Positions 48,690 to 59,045 are shown, counted from the first letter of the stretch. The stretch: 64,000 bases of DNA from Halomonas salinarum (GCF_012062845.1 NZ_WWNB01000016.1:1-64000); one strand, 5' to 3'. Notes: generated by a model from the sequence alone, not told the origin. Program-made: numbers and translations.

Positions 48690-50093
48690 TCATAGAATGC
48701 GCGAATAGCGCTGCCCGCTCTGGCTGGGCAGTCGGGCATCGAAGGCCATTGCCAGATGGCGGATCAGCAGGCGCCCACGGGGTGTCACGCTAAGCTGGCT
48801 GCAGTGCTTCTCGATCAGGCCGTCCTCGATGCTGGGCGCCAGGCGGACCAGGGCATCGCCAAGCCAGGACTCGGCGTCGATGTCGAATTCGCGGCTCAGC
48901 ACGGTGAGGTCGAGCGCCATGTCACACATCAACCGCTCGATGGCACGGCGGCGCAGGCGGTCGTCGAGGCTCAGCCGGACCCCTTTAAGGGTGGCCAGCC
49001 GGCCTGCATCCAGCGCGCTTTCGTAGTCGGCGAGCGCGGTGGGATTCTGTGCGTAGCAGTCATCCATGCGGCTGATGGCCGATACGCCCAGGCCCACCAG
49101 ATCACTGTCACCATGCGTCGAGTAGCCCTGGAAATTACGGGTCATGGTGCCCTGGCGCTGGGCGCGGGCCAGGCTATCGTCGGGCAGCGCGAAATGATCC
49201 ATGCCGATATGCACGTAGCCCGCATCTTCCAGCATTTCGATGCTTGCCTGCAGCATGGCCAACTTGGCGTCGGGGCCCGGCAGGTCGGCCTCGCTGATGC
49301 GCCGTTGCGGTGCGAAGCGGCTGGGCATATGCGCATAGTTGAACACCGAGAGCCGCGCCGGAGCCATCTCGATGACTTGCGCGAGGGTGGCAGCGAAGCT
49401 CGCTGGCGTCTGGTGCGGCAACCCATAGATCAGGTCGAGGTTCAGGGAGTGGAATCCCAGTCGGCGAGCTTCCTCGATCAGGCTCTCGGTCAGCACCCGT
49501 GGCTGGACGCGGTTAATGGCTTGTTGCACTTTCGGGTCGAGATCCTGCACGCCAAGGCTCAGGCGATTGAAGCCCAGTGCTTGAAGGTGGCGCAGGGTCA
49601 GCACGTCGGCCTCCCGGGGATCGATCTCGATGGCGTAGTCGCGTTCGGGGGAGCTGCTGAGCCCGAAGCGCGCATCCAGTCGATCGATCAGGTCACCCAT
49701 CTGGGCAAGTGTCAGGAAGGTCGGTGTGCCGCCGCCCCAGTGCAGCTGGGTAACCTCGCGGGAGGTATCCAGATGACGGCTGGTCAGTATCATCTCGCGA
49801 TCGAGTCGGCTCAGGTAGGGCTCGGCGAGCTGGGTGTTCTTGGTGGCGATCTTGTTGCAAGCGCAGTAGAAGCAGATGCGTCGGCAGAAAGGCACGTGCA
49901 CGTAAAGCGACAACGGGCGGGCCGCGGCGTTGCTGCGCGCAAGCGCGGCTTCGAAATCGTCTGCACCAAAGCCCTCGTGAAACGCGGGCGCTGTCGGGTA
50001 AGAGGTGTAGCGCGGCCCGTTGACATCATAGCGCTTGAGCAGCGCCGGGTCCCAGGCATGAGAAGACGAGGGGGCGGACGCGGGGCTGGACAT
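48690..50093 (-). CDS. hemN: Oxygen-independent coproporphyrinogen III dehydrogenase
   Basis: 467 residues from ATG 50093; a GTG directly before it (50096) is an alternative. It is a radical-SAM enzyme making protoporphyrinogen IX without oxygen. The cluster motif CRRICFYCACN (CxxxCxxC) is preceded by LYVHVPF, and WGGGTPTFL follows. Its place between the cco cluster and fnr fits the haem demand of low-oxygen respiration. Confidence 0.95.
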   Translation of the reverse strand: MSSPASAPSSSHAWDPALLKRYDVNGPRYTSYPTAPAFHEGFGADDFEAALARSNAAARPLSLYVHVPFCRRICFYCACNKIATKNTQLAEPYLSRLDREMILTSRHLDTSREVTQLHWGGGTPTFLTLAQMGDLIDRLDARFGLSSSPERDYAIEIDPREADVLTLRHLQALGFNRLSLGVQDLDPKVQQAINRVQPRVLTESLIEEARRLGFHSLNLDLIYGLPHQTPASFAATLAQVIEMAPARLSVFNYAHMPSRFAPQRRISEADLPGPDAKLAMLQASIEMLEDAGYVHIGMDHFALPDDSLARAQRQGTMTRNFQGYSTHGDSDLVGLGVSAISRMDDCYAQNPTALADYESALDAGRLATLKGVRLSLDDRLRRRAIERLMCDMALDLTVLSREFDIDAESWLGDALVRLAPSIEDGLIEKHCSQLSVTPRGRLLIRHLAMAFDARLPSQSGQRYSRIL

Positions 50094-50163
50094 CACTGGT
50101 CACTCCACTGAATGAGACTGTTGTCAGTCTAGTGGCGGTGGGCCAATGGCCCCTTGCGCCAGG

Positions 50164-50895
50164 TCAAGTTCCGTGGAGATGGCCGCCTGTGGCGGCGTGT
50201 TCGGCACTTGGCAGCCAGGTACCGGCCAGTTGCCACAGCGCGAAGGCGATGATCAGCGTCGCGGCCAGGGTGCGCGTTGCCGGGTGGCGGATCAGGTTGC
50301 CGAGCGAGCGAGCGGCGAAGCCGGTGGCCAGCAGGGCGGGCAGGGTGCCCAGTCCGAAGGCTGCCATCAGGGCAGCACCCTCGAGAGGATCCGCAGTGGC
50401 CAGACTCCAGGCCAGCATCGAGTAGACCAGCCCACAGGGCAGCCAGCCCCAGATTGCCCCCAGGGCCACGGCCTGGGGCATTCTCACTACAGGCATCAGA
50501 CGCCGGCCAATGGGTTCCAGATGGCGCCATAGGCGACGCCCCAGCGCTTCTACCCTGAGCAGTCCTTTCCACCAGTTGGCGATATACAGCGCCATCAGAA
50601 TCAGCATCACGGCGGCCAGTGTCTCGAGTGCCAGGCGGACACCGCCGGCGAGGCCGCCGATCAGCGTGCCGAGCCCGGCCACCAGGGCGCCGGCGATCAT
50701 GTAGCTTACGATACGGCCCAGGTTATAACCGAGCAACAGGCCCGTGAGCCGTGCAGGGTGGCGCATGCTGGGCGGCACGGCGAAGCTCAATGCACTCATG
50801 ATACCGCCGCACATGCCGATGCAGTGGGCACCGCCGAGCAGGCCGAAGACGAAGGCCGCCGCCAGCGGCGGCAGATCAAGGTCGGTCGGGCTCAT
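50164..50895 (-). CDS. TauE/SafE-like membrane protein of the cbb3 cluster
   Basis: 243 residues, about six membrane segments. The N-terminal GGAHCIGMCGGI motif resembles the transmembrane Cys pairs of DsbD/CcdA-like and copper-handling proteins. The C-terminus is His-rich (HAATGGHLHGT). Such genes follow ccoS in many proteobacteria and are thought to help in cytochrome oxidase assembly, possibly through copper or redox handling. It overlaps ccoS by four bases. Confidence 0.82.
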   Translation of the reverse strand: MSPTDLDLPPLAAAFVFGLLGGAHCIGMCGGIMSALSFAVPPSMRHPARLTGLLLGYNLGRIVSYMIAGALVAGLGTLIGGLAGGVRLALETLAAVMLILMALYIANWWKGLLRVEALGRRLWRHLEPIGRRLMPVVRMPQAVALGAIWGWLPCGLVYSMLAWSLATADPLEGAALMAAFGLGTLPALLATGFAARSLGNLIRHPATRTLAATLIIAFALWQLAGTWLPSAEHAATGGHLHGT

Positions 50896-51149
50896 CGCGT
50901 CCCACCCTGTCGGTCGTTGCTTTCATCATCGTCGTGCTCGTCCGGGTTGTGCGGCGGCTCGGCGTTGTCCTGGGCGCGACGCTGGCGTGCCGCCGGCGAG
51001 AGATCGTTCTCGTCATCGTCGAAGAGGATGCGATGCGCCGGTCCCTCGAGATCATCGAACTGATCATTCTTGACGGCCCAGAAGAAGGCCCAGACCGCCA
51101 GTGACAGCAGGATCAGGGACAGCGGGATCAGCAGGTAGAGAATGCTCAT
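50892..51149 (-). CDS. ccoS: cbb3 oxidase assembly protein CcoS
   Basis: 85 residues. One N-terminal membrane segment is followed by FFWAVKNDQFDDLEGPAHRILFDDD, the CcoS signature, and an acidic tail. It is needed for cofactor insertion into the oxidase in Rhodobacter. It overlaps ccoI by four bases. Confidence 0.93.
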   Translation of the reverse strand: MSILYLLIPLSLILLSLAVWAFFWAVKNDQFDDLEGPAHRILFDDDENDLSPAARQRRAQDNAEPPHNPDEHDDDESNDRQGGTR

Positions 51150-53632
51150 ACGGGCTCTATCTGAGGGTGAGCGGGTGGCGTGGCGTCGGCCAGCACACTT
51201 TTACGGGCGCGACCCAGGCGCAGGGCGTTGCCGACGACCACCAGCGAGCTTGCCGACATGCCGATGGCGGCAAGCCAGGGTGGTACCAGGCCGCAGGTGG
51301 CAAGCGGCAGCGCGGTCAGGTTGTAACAAAGTGCCCAGCCGAGATTCTGGCGAATGATGCGCCGCGTGTCGCGACTGACCTCGATCGCCTCGACAATGCG
51401 AGACAGGTGCGGGCTTAGCAATACGGCATCGGCGCGGGTACGGGCCAGGTCGGTGGCGCCGTTCATGGCGATTGATACCTCGGCGCCGGCCAGCACTGGT
51501 ACATCGTTGATGCCGTCACCGACCATGACTACGGTCTCGCCGCGCGCCTGAAGGGCCTCGACATGGGCGAGTTTGCTCTCGGGGCTGGCGCCGGCCTGCC
51601 AGTCGTCGATCCCGAGCCGGTGGGCGAGGTCGGCAACGGCTGTCTCGTGGTCGCCTGAGAGCAGCTCGACCGTGAGCCCCAGGTGCTTGAGGGCCTGCAC
51701 GGTGGCCAGTGCATCGTCGCGTACGGTGTCGTTCAGCGCGAACCAGGCCTTTGGCTTCCCATTGCAAGCCAGCAGGAGCCAGCGCCCGGACCCCGGCGGC
51801 GATGGCGTATCGGGGAAGGCCGCGAAGTCAGGCTTGCCCAGCCGCCAGCGTTCCCCTTCCAGGTGGCCCTCCAGCCCTTGTCCGGGACGATTGACCAGCG
51901 CGTCGGCACTGATGGTGGCATCTCGGTAGGGGACAAATGCACGGGCGATGGGGTGTTCTGAGTGTGCCTCCAGCGCCGCGGCGATGGCACGCGCCCGCTC
52001 GGGCGCGAGACTTTCCAGGGGCCGTGTGTCGTCCAGCGTCATGTGGCCGGTGGTCAGGGTGCCGGTCTTGTCGAAGACGACACGACCGGCCTGGGCGAGC
52101 CCCTCGAGGGCGTGGGAACGGGTAATCAGGAAGCCACGGCGGCTCAGCCGCCCATGGCCCGCCGTCAGCGCTGTGGGGGTGGCCAGTGCCAGCGCGCAGG
52201 GGCAGGTGACCACCAGCACGGATAGCGTCACCCATAGTACCCGGGAGGGGTCGATGAAGGTCCAGGCAATGGCGACCCCCAGGCTAACCACCAGCAGGCG
52301 CAGCACGAACAAGTGTGCCCAGCGGCTGGCAAGCTCGGCGATGCGTGGCCGCTTGGCGAAGGCGCGGTCGGTCAGGTCGATAATCGCCGCGGCGCGGGCG
52401 TCGTGCCCGGCATGGGTGACACGCACCACCAGTGGGCTGTCGACGTTGTGGCTACCGCCGGTGATGGTGTCGCCGGTGCGGCGAGTGACCGGCTGGGATT
52501 CGCCGGTCAGCATCGATTCATCCAGGCTCGAGGTGCCGTCCTCGATCACCCCGTCGGCGGGCACGCCGTGACCGGGGCGGACCAGCACCCGGTCGCCGGC
52601 CACCAGACGATTGGCGGGCAGGACGCGCTCGGCGCCGTCGGCCTCAAGGCGCACCGCCGAGGCGGGCAGTACCCCGCTCAGGGCGTTGCCACTGTGGCCG
52701 CTGCGGCGTCGGGCGCGCATCTCGATATAGCGCCCGAAGAGCAGGAAAAAGGTGAACATGGCGACCGAATCGAAGTAGACCTCGCCGTAACCGGCGATTA
52801 CCGCATAGCCACTGGCCAGATAGGCGCCGCCGATCGCCAGCGAGACCGGCACGTCCATGCCCAGAGTGCGGGTTCGAAGGTCGCGCAGGGCGCCACGGAA
52901 GAAAGGCGCCGCCGAGAACAGCACCACCGGCGTTGCCAGCGCGAAGGACAGCCAGTGAAATAGCGCCAGGAAGTCCGTGGACAGCTCGCCCGGGTCGCTG
53001 ACGTAAATCGGTACCGAAAACATCATGACCTGCATCATCGCCACCGCAGCCACGATCAGCCGGCGCACGCTCATGCGCTCTTCCTGCTTGAGGCGTTGCT
53101 GAGCCTGGTCGGGCTCGTAGGGTTGGGCCGGGTAGCCGATGGCGGCGAGCTCGGCGAGGAGCCTTGAGAGCGCGGTACGCTGTGGGTCCCAGCTGACGCT
53201 CAGGCGGTGGTGGGTCAGGTTCACGGCGCTGGCGGTGACGCCATCCAGTGCATTCAGGCGGTGCTCGATCAGCCAGGCGCAGGCCGCACAGGTGATGCCG
53301 TCGACGGCGAGCGTCGCGGTCAGGCTATCGCCATCGGCGTGAACGAACTCACTCTGCAGTGCCGGGTCGTCGAAGACCTGCCAGGTCTCGGCGCGGGCGG
53401 ATAAGCTGCTGGAATCGTTCGCCGGTGGTTCGGGGAGCTCGGTGCGAAAGCGGTAGTAGCTCGAGAGCCCTCCCTCGACGATGGCATGGGCCACCGCCTC
53501 GCAACCCGGGCAGCACAGCGGGTGCGACTGACCATCCAGTACCAGCCGCCAGGGCGCACCGGCAGGCACTGGGTTACCACAGTGATAGCAGCCGGTGTCG
53601 ACGCCCGCCGGTGACGTCGCCTCGACACTCAT
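51146..53632 (-). CDS. ccoI: Copper-exporting P1B-type ATPase CcoI/FixI
   Basis: 828 residues. An N-terminal Cys-rich region (CYHCGNPV; CCPGCEAVAHAI) is followed by a heavy-metal domain with GITCAACAW. The membrane copper motif TCPCALALATPTAL, phosphorylation site DKTGTLT and hinge GDGINDVPVLAGA are intact. It supplies copper for cbb3 oxidase maturation. A 47-base gap separates it from ccoH. Confidence 0.95.
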   Translation of the reverse strand: MSVEATSPAGVDTGCYHCGNPVPAGAPWRLVLDGQSHPLCCPGCEAVAHAIVEGGLSSYYRFRTELPEPPANDSSSLSARAETWQVFDDPALQSEFVHADGDSLTATLAVDGITCAACAWLIEHRLNALDGVTASAVNLTHHRLSVSWDPQRTALSRLLAELAAIGYPAQPYEPDQAQQRLKQEERMSVRRLIVAAVAMMQVMMFSVPIYVSDPGELSTDFLALFHWLSFALATPVVLFSAAPFFRGALRDLRTRTLGMDVPVSLAIGGAYLASGYAVIAGYGEVYFDSVAMFTFFLLFGRYIEMRARRRSGHSGNALSGVLPASAVRLEADGAERVLPANRLVAGDRVLVRPGHGVPADGVIEDGTSSLDESMLTGESQPVTRRTGDTITGGSHNVDSPLVVRVTHAGHDARAAAIIDLTDRAFAKRPRIAELASRWAHLFVLRLLVVSLGVAIAWTFIDPSRVLWVTLSVLVVTCPCALALATPTALTAGHGRLSRRGFLITRSHALEGLAQAGRVVFDKTGTLTTGHMTLDDTRPLESLAPERARAIAAALEAHSEHPIARAFVPYRDATISADALVNRPGQGLEGHLEGERWRLGKPDFAAFPDTPSPPGSGRWLLLACNGKPKAWFALNDTVRDDALATVQALKHLGLTVELLSGDHETAVADLAHRLGIDDWQAGASPESKLAHVEALQARGETVVMVGDGINDVPVLAGAEVSIAMNGATDLARTRADAVLLSPHLSRIVEAIEVSRDTRRIIRQNLGWALCYNLTALPLATCGLVPPWLAAIGMSASSLVVVGNALRLGRARKSVLADATPPAHPQIEPV

Positions 53633-53679
53633 GGGGTCGCGGGCAATATTGGAATAACACGCGATGCGATCATGGCCAT

Positions 53680-54201
53680 TTAGCCCTCGTCGGGCACCTG
53701 AGCCTTCATCTGGAAGGCATTATCGCTTGGGAAGGTGGCTTCACCTTGCAGGCGCCATTCTGGCGACTCAACATCGGGGGCCAGCTGCAGGTACCAGCGG
53801 TACTCGAGCTGTCTGGGCGCCTGGCCGACATAGTGCCCATCGCGGACATGCTCGAGGATCAACTGCTGATCACGATCATCGCGAGTGGGGAAGATCAGCG
53901 TCAGCAGGAGACGCTCAGGCCGGGCCTCTCCACTAAGGTCAACGTTCACATCCCCGGTGAGATCATCGACACGCACCGCGGCGGCCATGTCCATCTCGGT
54001 GGCGCGGCGATCCTGGGCGATGACCTGATTGATGGCGAGGCCTGACTTGTAATAGTTGTCCTCGACCATGCCATCGTAGCTGGTGATCGAGAGCACCAGG
54101 AAGGTGGTGCCGGCAATGACCGAAGAGGCCAGCACGCCAAGGATCATCCAGGGCCAGAATTCCTTGTACCAGGGCTGGGGCGATTGTGAAGTCAAGGTCA
54201 T
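53680..54201 (-). CDS. ccoH: cbb3 oxidase assembly protein CcoH/FixH
   Basis: 173 residues. One membrane segment near the N-terminus (WMILGVLASSVIAGTTFLVL) is followed by a periplasmic domain with DNYYKSGLAINQ, a FixH hallmark. It stabilises early oxidase assembly. It overlaps ccoG by four bases. Confidence 0.92.
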   Translation of the reverse strand: MTLTSQSPQPWYKEFWPWMILGVLASSVIAGTTFLVLSITSYDGMVEDNYYKSGLAINQVIAQDRRATEMDMAAAVRVDDLTGDVNVDLSGEARPERLLLTLIFPTRDDRDQQLILEHVRDGHYVGQAPRQLEYRWYLQLAPDVESPEWRLQGEATFPSDNAFQMKAQVPDEG

Positions 54202-55640
54202 CTCCTGATCTGTCCGATGAAGCGGGTTTCGCGTGCCTGGCGGATATCCTCGTCGCTGGCTTCGAGGATGACCTGTAATTCGTGGCTGGGTCGGCTGATG
54301 ACGTCGGCGTCGACGGCGGCCTGCAGAGTGACCAGGCGGCTTTCGCCCGCGCCGATGGTAACCGCTTCGTTGCCGATCAGTTCAATACCCGGCAAGCCCT
54401 GCATGCTGATGCGATAGGTATGCGCGCGATCATCCAGGTTGCGAATGGTCAGGGTATACGCATTACTGATCAGCCCGTCCTGAGTCATCTGGTAGAGCTG
54501 GTTACGGTCGCGCTCGATATCGAACTCGAGGGTAGGGCGGTCGTTCACCGCCCAGGCAAAGAGCCCGATCATCACGATCAGGGCGGCCAGGTAGCCGATC
54601 AGTCGTGGGCGCAGGATATGGGTCCTGCCGCCTTCCAGGGCATGCTCGGTGGTATAACGGATCAGGCCACGGGGATAGCCCATCTTGTCCATGACGCTGT
54701 CGCAGGCATCGATGCAGGCCGCGCAGCTGATGCACTCGTATTGCAGGCCATCACGAATATCGATGCCGGTGGGGCAGACCTGCACGCATAGGTCGCAGTC
54801 GATACAGTCGCCGTGACCGGCCGCTCGCGCCTCTTCATGGCTAAGGCGCTTCTTGCGTGGACCCCGCGGCTCGCCGCGGGCGGCATCGTAGGAGACGATC
54901 AGGGTATCCTGGTCGAACATCACCGACTGGAAGCGGGCATAGGGGCACATGTAGATGCACACCTGCTCACGCAGCCAGCCGGCGTTCAAGTAAGTGAAGA
55001 TGGTGAAGAAGCCGATCCAGAACAGTGCCCAGCCGCCAACCTCAACGTGTGCCAGGTCGGCGACCAGCCCTTGAATAGGGGTAAAATAGCCGACGAAGGT
55101 GAGCCCGGTTGCCAGTGCGATGGCGAGCCACATCAGGTGCTTGGCACCCTTGCGCCAGGCCTTGTCGAGGCTCATGGGCTGCTGATCGAGCTTGATACGG
55201 CGGTTGCGGCGTCCCTCGGTGACTTTCTCGACCCAGATGTAGAGCCAGGTCCAGACGCTCTGTGGGCAGGTATAGCCGCACCATACACGGCCAGCGAAGA
55301 CGGTGATGAAGAAGAGCCCGAAGGCGCAGATGATCAAGAGCCAGGAGAGTAGCATAAACTCCTGCGGGTAGAAGGTGCCTCCAAAGATATGGAACTGGCG
55401 GGCGGGCAGGTCGAAGAGAATCAGCGGTTGGCCGTTCCAGGAGAGCCAGGGCAGCCCGAAGAAAAGGCCCATCAGCACCCAGTTGGAGACGCGCCTCAGA
55501 CGCTGGAAGACGCCTTTGATCTCGCGTACGTAGATATGACGGCGGCTGGCGTACATATCGGTCGACGTAGCGTTCGCGGGGTCGTGATGACCGACGCCAG
55601 CGTCTGTCGTTACATCTTGAGTGGGAATCCTGTCGGACAT
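54198..55640 (-). CDS. ccoG: cbb3 oxidase accessory protein CcoG/FixG (RdxA)
   Basis: 480 residues from ATG 55640; the frame continues to 55700 without conservation. It is a polyferredoxin with several membrane segments. Two 4Fe-4S motifs are visible: CIDCDLCVQVCPTGIDIR and CISCAACIDACDSVM. A NapH-like CGYTCPQSVW lies earlier, and the C-terminal domain is Ig-like. Homologues reduce cupric ion for CcoI-CcoN copper delivery. Confidence 0.94.
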   Translation of the reverse strand: MSDRIPTQDVTTDAGVGHHDPANATSTDMYASRRHIYVREIKGVFQRLRRVSNWVLMGLFFGLPWLSWNGQPLILFDLPARQFHIFGGTFYPQEFMLLSWLLIICAFGLFFITVFAGRVWCGYTCPQSVWTWLYIWVEKVTEGRRNRRIKLDQQPMSLDKAWRKGAKHLMWLAIALATGLTFVGYFTPIQGLVADLAHVEVGGWALFWIGFFTIFTYLNAGWLREQVCIYMCPYARFQSVMFDQDTLIVSYDAARGEPRGPRKKRLSHEEARAAGHGDCIDCDLCVQVCPTGIDIRDGLQYECISCAACIDACDSVMDKMGYPRGLIRYTTEHALEGGRTHILRPRLIGYLAALIVMIGLFAWAVNDRPTLEFDIERDRNQLYQMTQDGLISNAYTLTIRNLDDRAHTYRISMQGLPGIELIGNEAVTIGAGESRLVTLQAAVDADVISRPSHELQVILEASDEDIRQARETRFIGQIRR

Positions 55641-55766
55641 GGCATCACCGCATCGGCTCGGGGCTCTGGGAGACCCGGCGTATGCCGGGCTCATGGCCAT
55701 TGTAGCGGTCGGGAACCTTAAGAAGGCCCGGTGCGACGGCGAGACGCACCTGGCGGTCGAGAGGGG

Positions 55767-56690
55767 TTAGTTCGAGAGGCTGTAGACGTAGGCAGCGACC
55801 AGGTGCACCTTGTCTTCACCGATGTAGGGCGCCTGAGCCGGCATGTGGCCGTTACGTCCGTTGCGTAAGGTCTGCAGGACGGCCTCGAGAAGCGGTTGGC
55901 CAGGTTGGCGGTAGAGCCAGATGTCATCGGTCAGGTCGGGGGCGCCGAGTGCCTGGTTGCCCTTGCCTTCTGGTCCATGGCAGGCGACACAGGAGGCGGC
56001 GAAGATCGGCTGACCCTTGGCGGCAGCCTCGGCGTCATGGTCGGCACCGGACAACGCCAGCACGTAATTGGCCACATTGTTGATGTTGGTCTCACCCAGC
56101 TGCTGCCAAGCAGGCATCAAGCCATTGCGCCCATTGGTCAGGGTGGTCTTGATGGCTTCTGGCGTACCGCCGTATAACCAGGCGTCGTCTGTCAGATTGG
56201 GGAAGCCGTAGCCCCCTTGGGCGTTGGAGCCGTGACAGACCGCGCAGTTATTGAGGTAGATGCGCTCGCCGACCTGCATCGCCTCGGCATCCTGGGCAAG
56301 CTCCGGTACCGGGATGTCATTGTACTTGGCAAAGATCGGCGCATAGCGCTCCTCGGCGCGAGCCACTTCCTTGTCCCACTGGTTTTCCTGGGTCCAGCCA
56401 AGCAGGCCGGCGTAGTTGCCAAGCCCCGGATACAGGGCAAGGTAGCCGAGCGAGAAGATGATCGTGCCGACGAACAACATAAACCACCAGCGCGGCAGCG
56501 GGTTGTCGTACTCTTCTATGCCATCGGCCTGGTGGCCAGTGGTGTCTACGTTGCCTTCGGCATCTGGGACCTTGTCGGTCTTGCGGTTGGCGAACAGGAT
56601 CCACCAGCAGAAGGCAATGGTGCCCAGCGTGATGACGATGATCCAGCCACTCCAGAAGCCTGAAAGGGAATCGCCCCATAGGTTATTCAT
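55767..56690 (-). CDS. ccoP: cbb3 oxidase subunit III (dihaem cytochrome c CcoP)
   Basis: 307 residues. Two haem c motifs, CAVCH and CVACH, lie in tandem cytochrome domains. Two membrane segments precede them, with the ccoP start NNLWGDSLSGFWSGWI. It passes electrons to CcoO/CcoN. It overlaps ccoQ by four bases. Confidence 0.96.
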   Translation of the reverse strand: MNNLWGDSLSGFWSGWIIVITLGTIAFCWWILFANRKTDKVPDAEGNVDTTGHQADGIEEYDNPLPRWWFMLFVGTIIFSLGYLALYPGLGNYAGLLGWTQENQWDKEVARAEERYAPIFAKYNDIPVPELAQDAEAMQVGERIYLNNCAVCHGSNAQGGYGFPNLTDDAWLYGGTPEAIKTTLTNGRNGLMPAWQQLGETNINNVANYVLALSGADHDAEAAAKGQPIFAASCVACHGPEGKGNQALGAPDLTDDIWLYRQPGQPLLEAVLQTLRNGRNGHMPAQAPYIGEDKVHLVAAYVYSLSN

Positions 56691-56902
56691 GTGTTCTTGT
56701 CTCCCCTGTCCTGTCGGGAATCCACCTCGTCGGGCGAGGTAAAGTCGTCACGCTGCGTGTCTTCCTGCTCGTCGGCGAAGGGCAGATGGGCCGCCTCGTC
56801 GAAGTCCCGGCGGCGACGCTTCGAATAGGCCCATACCACGATGCCGATAAAGGCGATCAGGATCAGCAAGGTGGTGATGCCGCGAAAGGTGCCCATATCC
56901 AT
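56687..56902 (-). CDS. ccoQ: cbb3 oxidase small subunit CcoQ
   Basis: 71 residues: one membrane helix (about 8-26), then AYSKRRRRDFDEAAHLPF, typical of CcoQ, and a charged tail. It stabilises the oxidase. Confidence 0.93.
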   Translation of the reverse strand: MDMGTFRGITTLLILIAFIGIVVWAYSKRRRRDFDEAAHLPFADEQEDTQRDDFTSPDEVDSRQDRGDKNT

Positions 56903-56904
56903 GA

Positions 56905-57513
56905 TTAACGCGCACCCTTGAGTACGGTTCCAAGCTGCTGCAGGTAGGCCACCAGCGCGGTGATTTCTTGCTCGCCGCGCACTTCGCTACCGGCGCCTTC
57001 AATCTGCTCGTCGGTGTAGGGGACGCCCATGCTCTGCAGTGCCCGCATCTTGGTTTCGGTACTTTCACCATCGAGTGTGTTGTCGAACAGCCAGGGATAC
57101 GCAGGCATCTTGGACTCCGGCACGACATCGCGCGGGTCATAAAGGTGTGCCCGGTGCCAGTCGTCTGAATACCGACCACCGACCCTTGCCAGGTCAGGTC
57201 CGGTGCGCTTGGACCCCCACAGGAAAGGATGGTTGTAGACGAACTCGCCGGCCACGCTGTAGTGACCGTAGCGCTCGGTCTCGGCGCGGAAGGGCCGGAT
57301 CATCTGCGAGTGGCAGCCAACGCAGCCTTCGCGGATATAGATATCGCGGCCCTCGAGCTCCAGCGGCGTCAGCGGCTCGAGGCCCGCCACCGGCTGGGTG
57401 GTTTCCTTCTGGAAGAACAGCGGTACGATTTCCGCCAGGCCACCGAAACTGATCACCACCAGAATCAGCACGGCAAGCAGACCCACGTTCTTTTCGACTA
57501 TCTCGTGTCTCAT
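56905..57513 (-). CDS. ccoO: cbb3 oxidase subunit II (monohaem cytochrome c CcoO)
   Basis: 202 residues. An N-terminal membrane anchor ([20 protein letters not shown]) is followed by the haem c motif in [15 protein letters not shown]. Met ligands lie in the MPAYPWLF region. It is the electron-input subunit next to CcoN. Confidence 0.96.
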   Translation of the reverse strand: MRHEIVEKNVGLLAVLILVVISFGGLAEIVPLFFQKETTQPVAGLEPLTPLELEGRDIYIREGCVGCHSQMIRPFRAETERYGHYSVAGEFVYNHPFLWGSKRTGPDLARVGGRYSDDWHRAHLYDPRDVVPESKMPAYPWLFDNTLDGESTETKMRALQSMGVPYTDEQIEGAGSEVRGEQEITALVAYLQQLGTVLKGAR

Positions 57514-57532
57514 CGGTGCAGGTTCCCTGTGT

Positions 57533-58957
57533 TCAGGCGGTCTGAGGAAGCGGCTGGGACTCGGTGTTGCTGCGCTTGACCGTCATGTAGACGTTCATTG
57601 CCATGAGCAGCATGCCGACGACCCAGAACAGGCCGCCGATCCAGCGCACTACATAGCCTGGGTGGCTGGCCTCGAGGGCTTCAACGAAGGTGTACATCAG
57701 CGTGCCGTCGGCGTTGACCGCTCGCCACATCAGGCCCTGCAGGATGCCGTTGACCCACATGGCGGCGATATAGAGCACGGTGCCAATGGTCGAGAGCCAG
57801 AAGTGCACGGCAATCAGCTGGGTAGAGTGCATCTGCGTTTCGCCGTACAGCCGCGGAATCAGGTGATACATGGAACCGATGGTGATCATGGCCACCCAGC
57901 CCAAGGCGCCAGCGTGCACGTGACCGATCGTCCAGTCAGTGTAGTGGGACAGGGCGTTGACGGTCTTGATGGCCATCATCGGTCCTTCGAAGGTGGACAT
58001 GCCGTAGAACGACAGCGCCACCACCAGGAACCGCAGGGTGGGGTCCGTGCGCAATTTATGCCAGGCGCCGGAAAGGGTCATCATGCCGTTGATCATGCCG
58101 CCCCAGGAGGGGGCCAGCAGGATGATCGACATGATCATGCCCAGCGACTGTGCCCAGTCGGGCAGAGCGGTGTAGTGCAGGTGGTGAGCACCCGCCCACA
58201 TGTAGGTGGTGATCAGCGCCCAGAAGTGAACGATCGACAGGCGATAGGAGTAGATCGGGCGCTCAGCCTGCTTGGGCACGAAGTAGTACATCATGCCAAG
58301 GAAGCCTGCCGTCAGGAAAAAGCCCACCGCGTTGTGGCCCCACCACCACTGGACCATGGCGTCTACCGCCCCGGGATAGATCGAGTAGGACTTGAAGGCC
58401 CCGACGGGGATGGCCGCGTTGTTGACGACGTGCAGGACAGCCACGGTCAGGATGAAAGCGGCATAGAACCAGTTCGCCACGTAGATATGCGAGGTCTTGC
58501 GCTGCTTGATGGTCCCCAGGAAGACGATGGCATAGCTGATCCAGACGACCGCGATCAGGATGTTGATCGGCCACTCGAGCTCGGCATACTCCTTGGAGGT
58601 GGTGTAGCCCAGCGGCAGCGTGATGACAGCCGATACGATCACTGCCTGCCAGCCCCAGAACGTAAAGGCGGCGAGCTTGTCGCAGAAGAGGCGAACCTGA
58701 CAGGTGCGCTGCACCACGTAGTACGAGGTAGCCATCAGGGCTGAGCCGCCAAAGGCGAAGATGACGGCGTTGGTATGCAAGGGGCGCAGACGGCCGAAGC
58801 TCGTCCAGGGCAATCCAAGGTTGAGTTCTGGCCAGACCAGTTGAGCAGCAATGATCACACCAAGGCTCATGCCTATGATGCCCCATACCACCGTCATGAT
58901 CGCGAACTGCCGAACCACCTTGTAGTTGTAGGTCGGATGCTCAAATGCTGTGTTCAT
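57533..58957 (-). CDS. ccoN: cbb3 oxidase catalytic subunit I (CcoN)
   Basis: 474 residues, about 12 membrane segments. It is a C-family haem-copper oxidase binding haem b, haem b3 and CuB. Conserved His are seen in [27 protein letters not shown], and [10 protein letters not shown]. It reduces oxygen with high affinity and pumps protons. First gene of the operon, controlled by the upstream Fnr/Anr box. Confidence 0.97.
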   Translation of the reverse strand: MNTAFEHPTYNYKVVRQFAIMTVVWGIIGMSLGVIIAAQLVWPELNLGLPWTSFGRLRPLHTNAVIFAFGGSALMATSYYVVQRTCQVRLFCDKLAAFTFWGWQAVIVSAVITLPLGYTTSKEYAELEWPINILIAVVWISYAIVFLGTIKQRKTSHIYVANWFYAAFILTVAVLHVVNNAAIPVGAFKSYSIYPGAVDAMVQWWWGHNAVGFFLTAGFLGMMYYFVPKQAERPIYSYRLSIVHFWALITTYMWAGAHHLHYTALPDWAQSLGMIMSIILLAPSWGGMINGMMTLSGAWHKLRTDPTLRFLVVALSFYGMSTFEGPMMAIKTVNALSHYTDWTIGHVHAGALGWVAMITIGSMYHLIPRLYGETQMHSTQLIAVHFWLSTIGTVLYIAAMWVNGILQGLMWRAVNADGTLMYTFVEALEASHPGYVVRWIGGLFWVVGMLLMAMNVYMTVKRSNTESQPLPQTA

Positions 58958-59031
58958 GTCAGGTTCCCATCGAACGCGGTGTTGGGGGAGACGTCCAAGC
59001 GGCAGTTTGCCCGAGATATGCCTCCACCATA

Positions 59032-59045
59032 ATGATGCAGATCAA
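59032..59045 (-). promoter_or_regulatory. Fnr/Anr box upstream of ccoN
   Basis: On the minus strand TTGAT-CTGC-ATCAT, one base off the consensus palindrome. If it works at -41.5, transcription begins near 58997. A weak CAAACT (-10) lies at the right place, and the leader is about 40 bases. The Fnr/Anr gene itself lies about 10 kb downstream. Confidence 0.7.

Noticed and set aside
48756-50111. 451-codon plus-strand frame
   Set aside because: Antisense to hemN, which has an intact radical-SAM motif.
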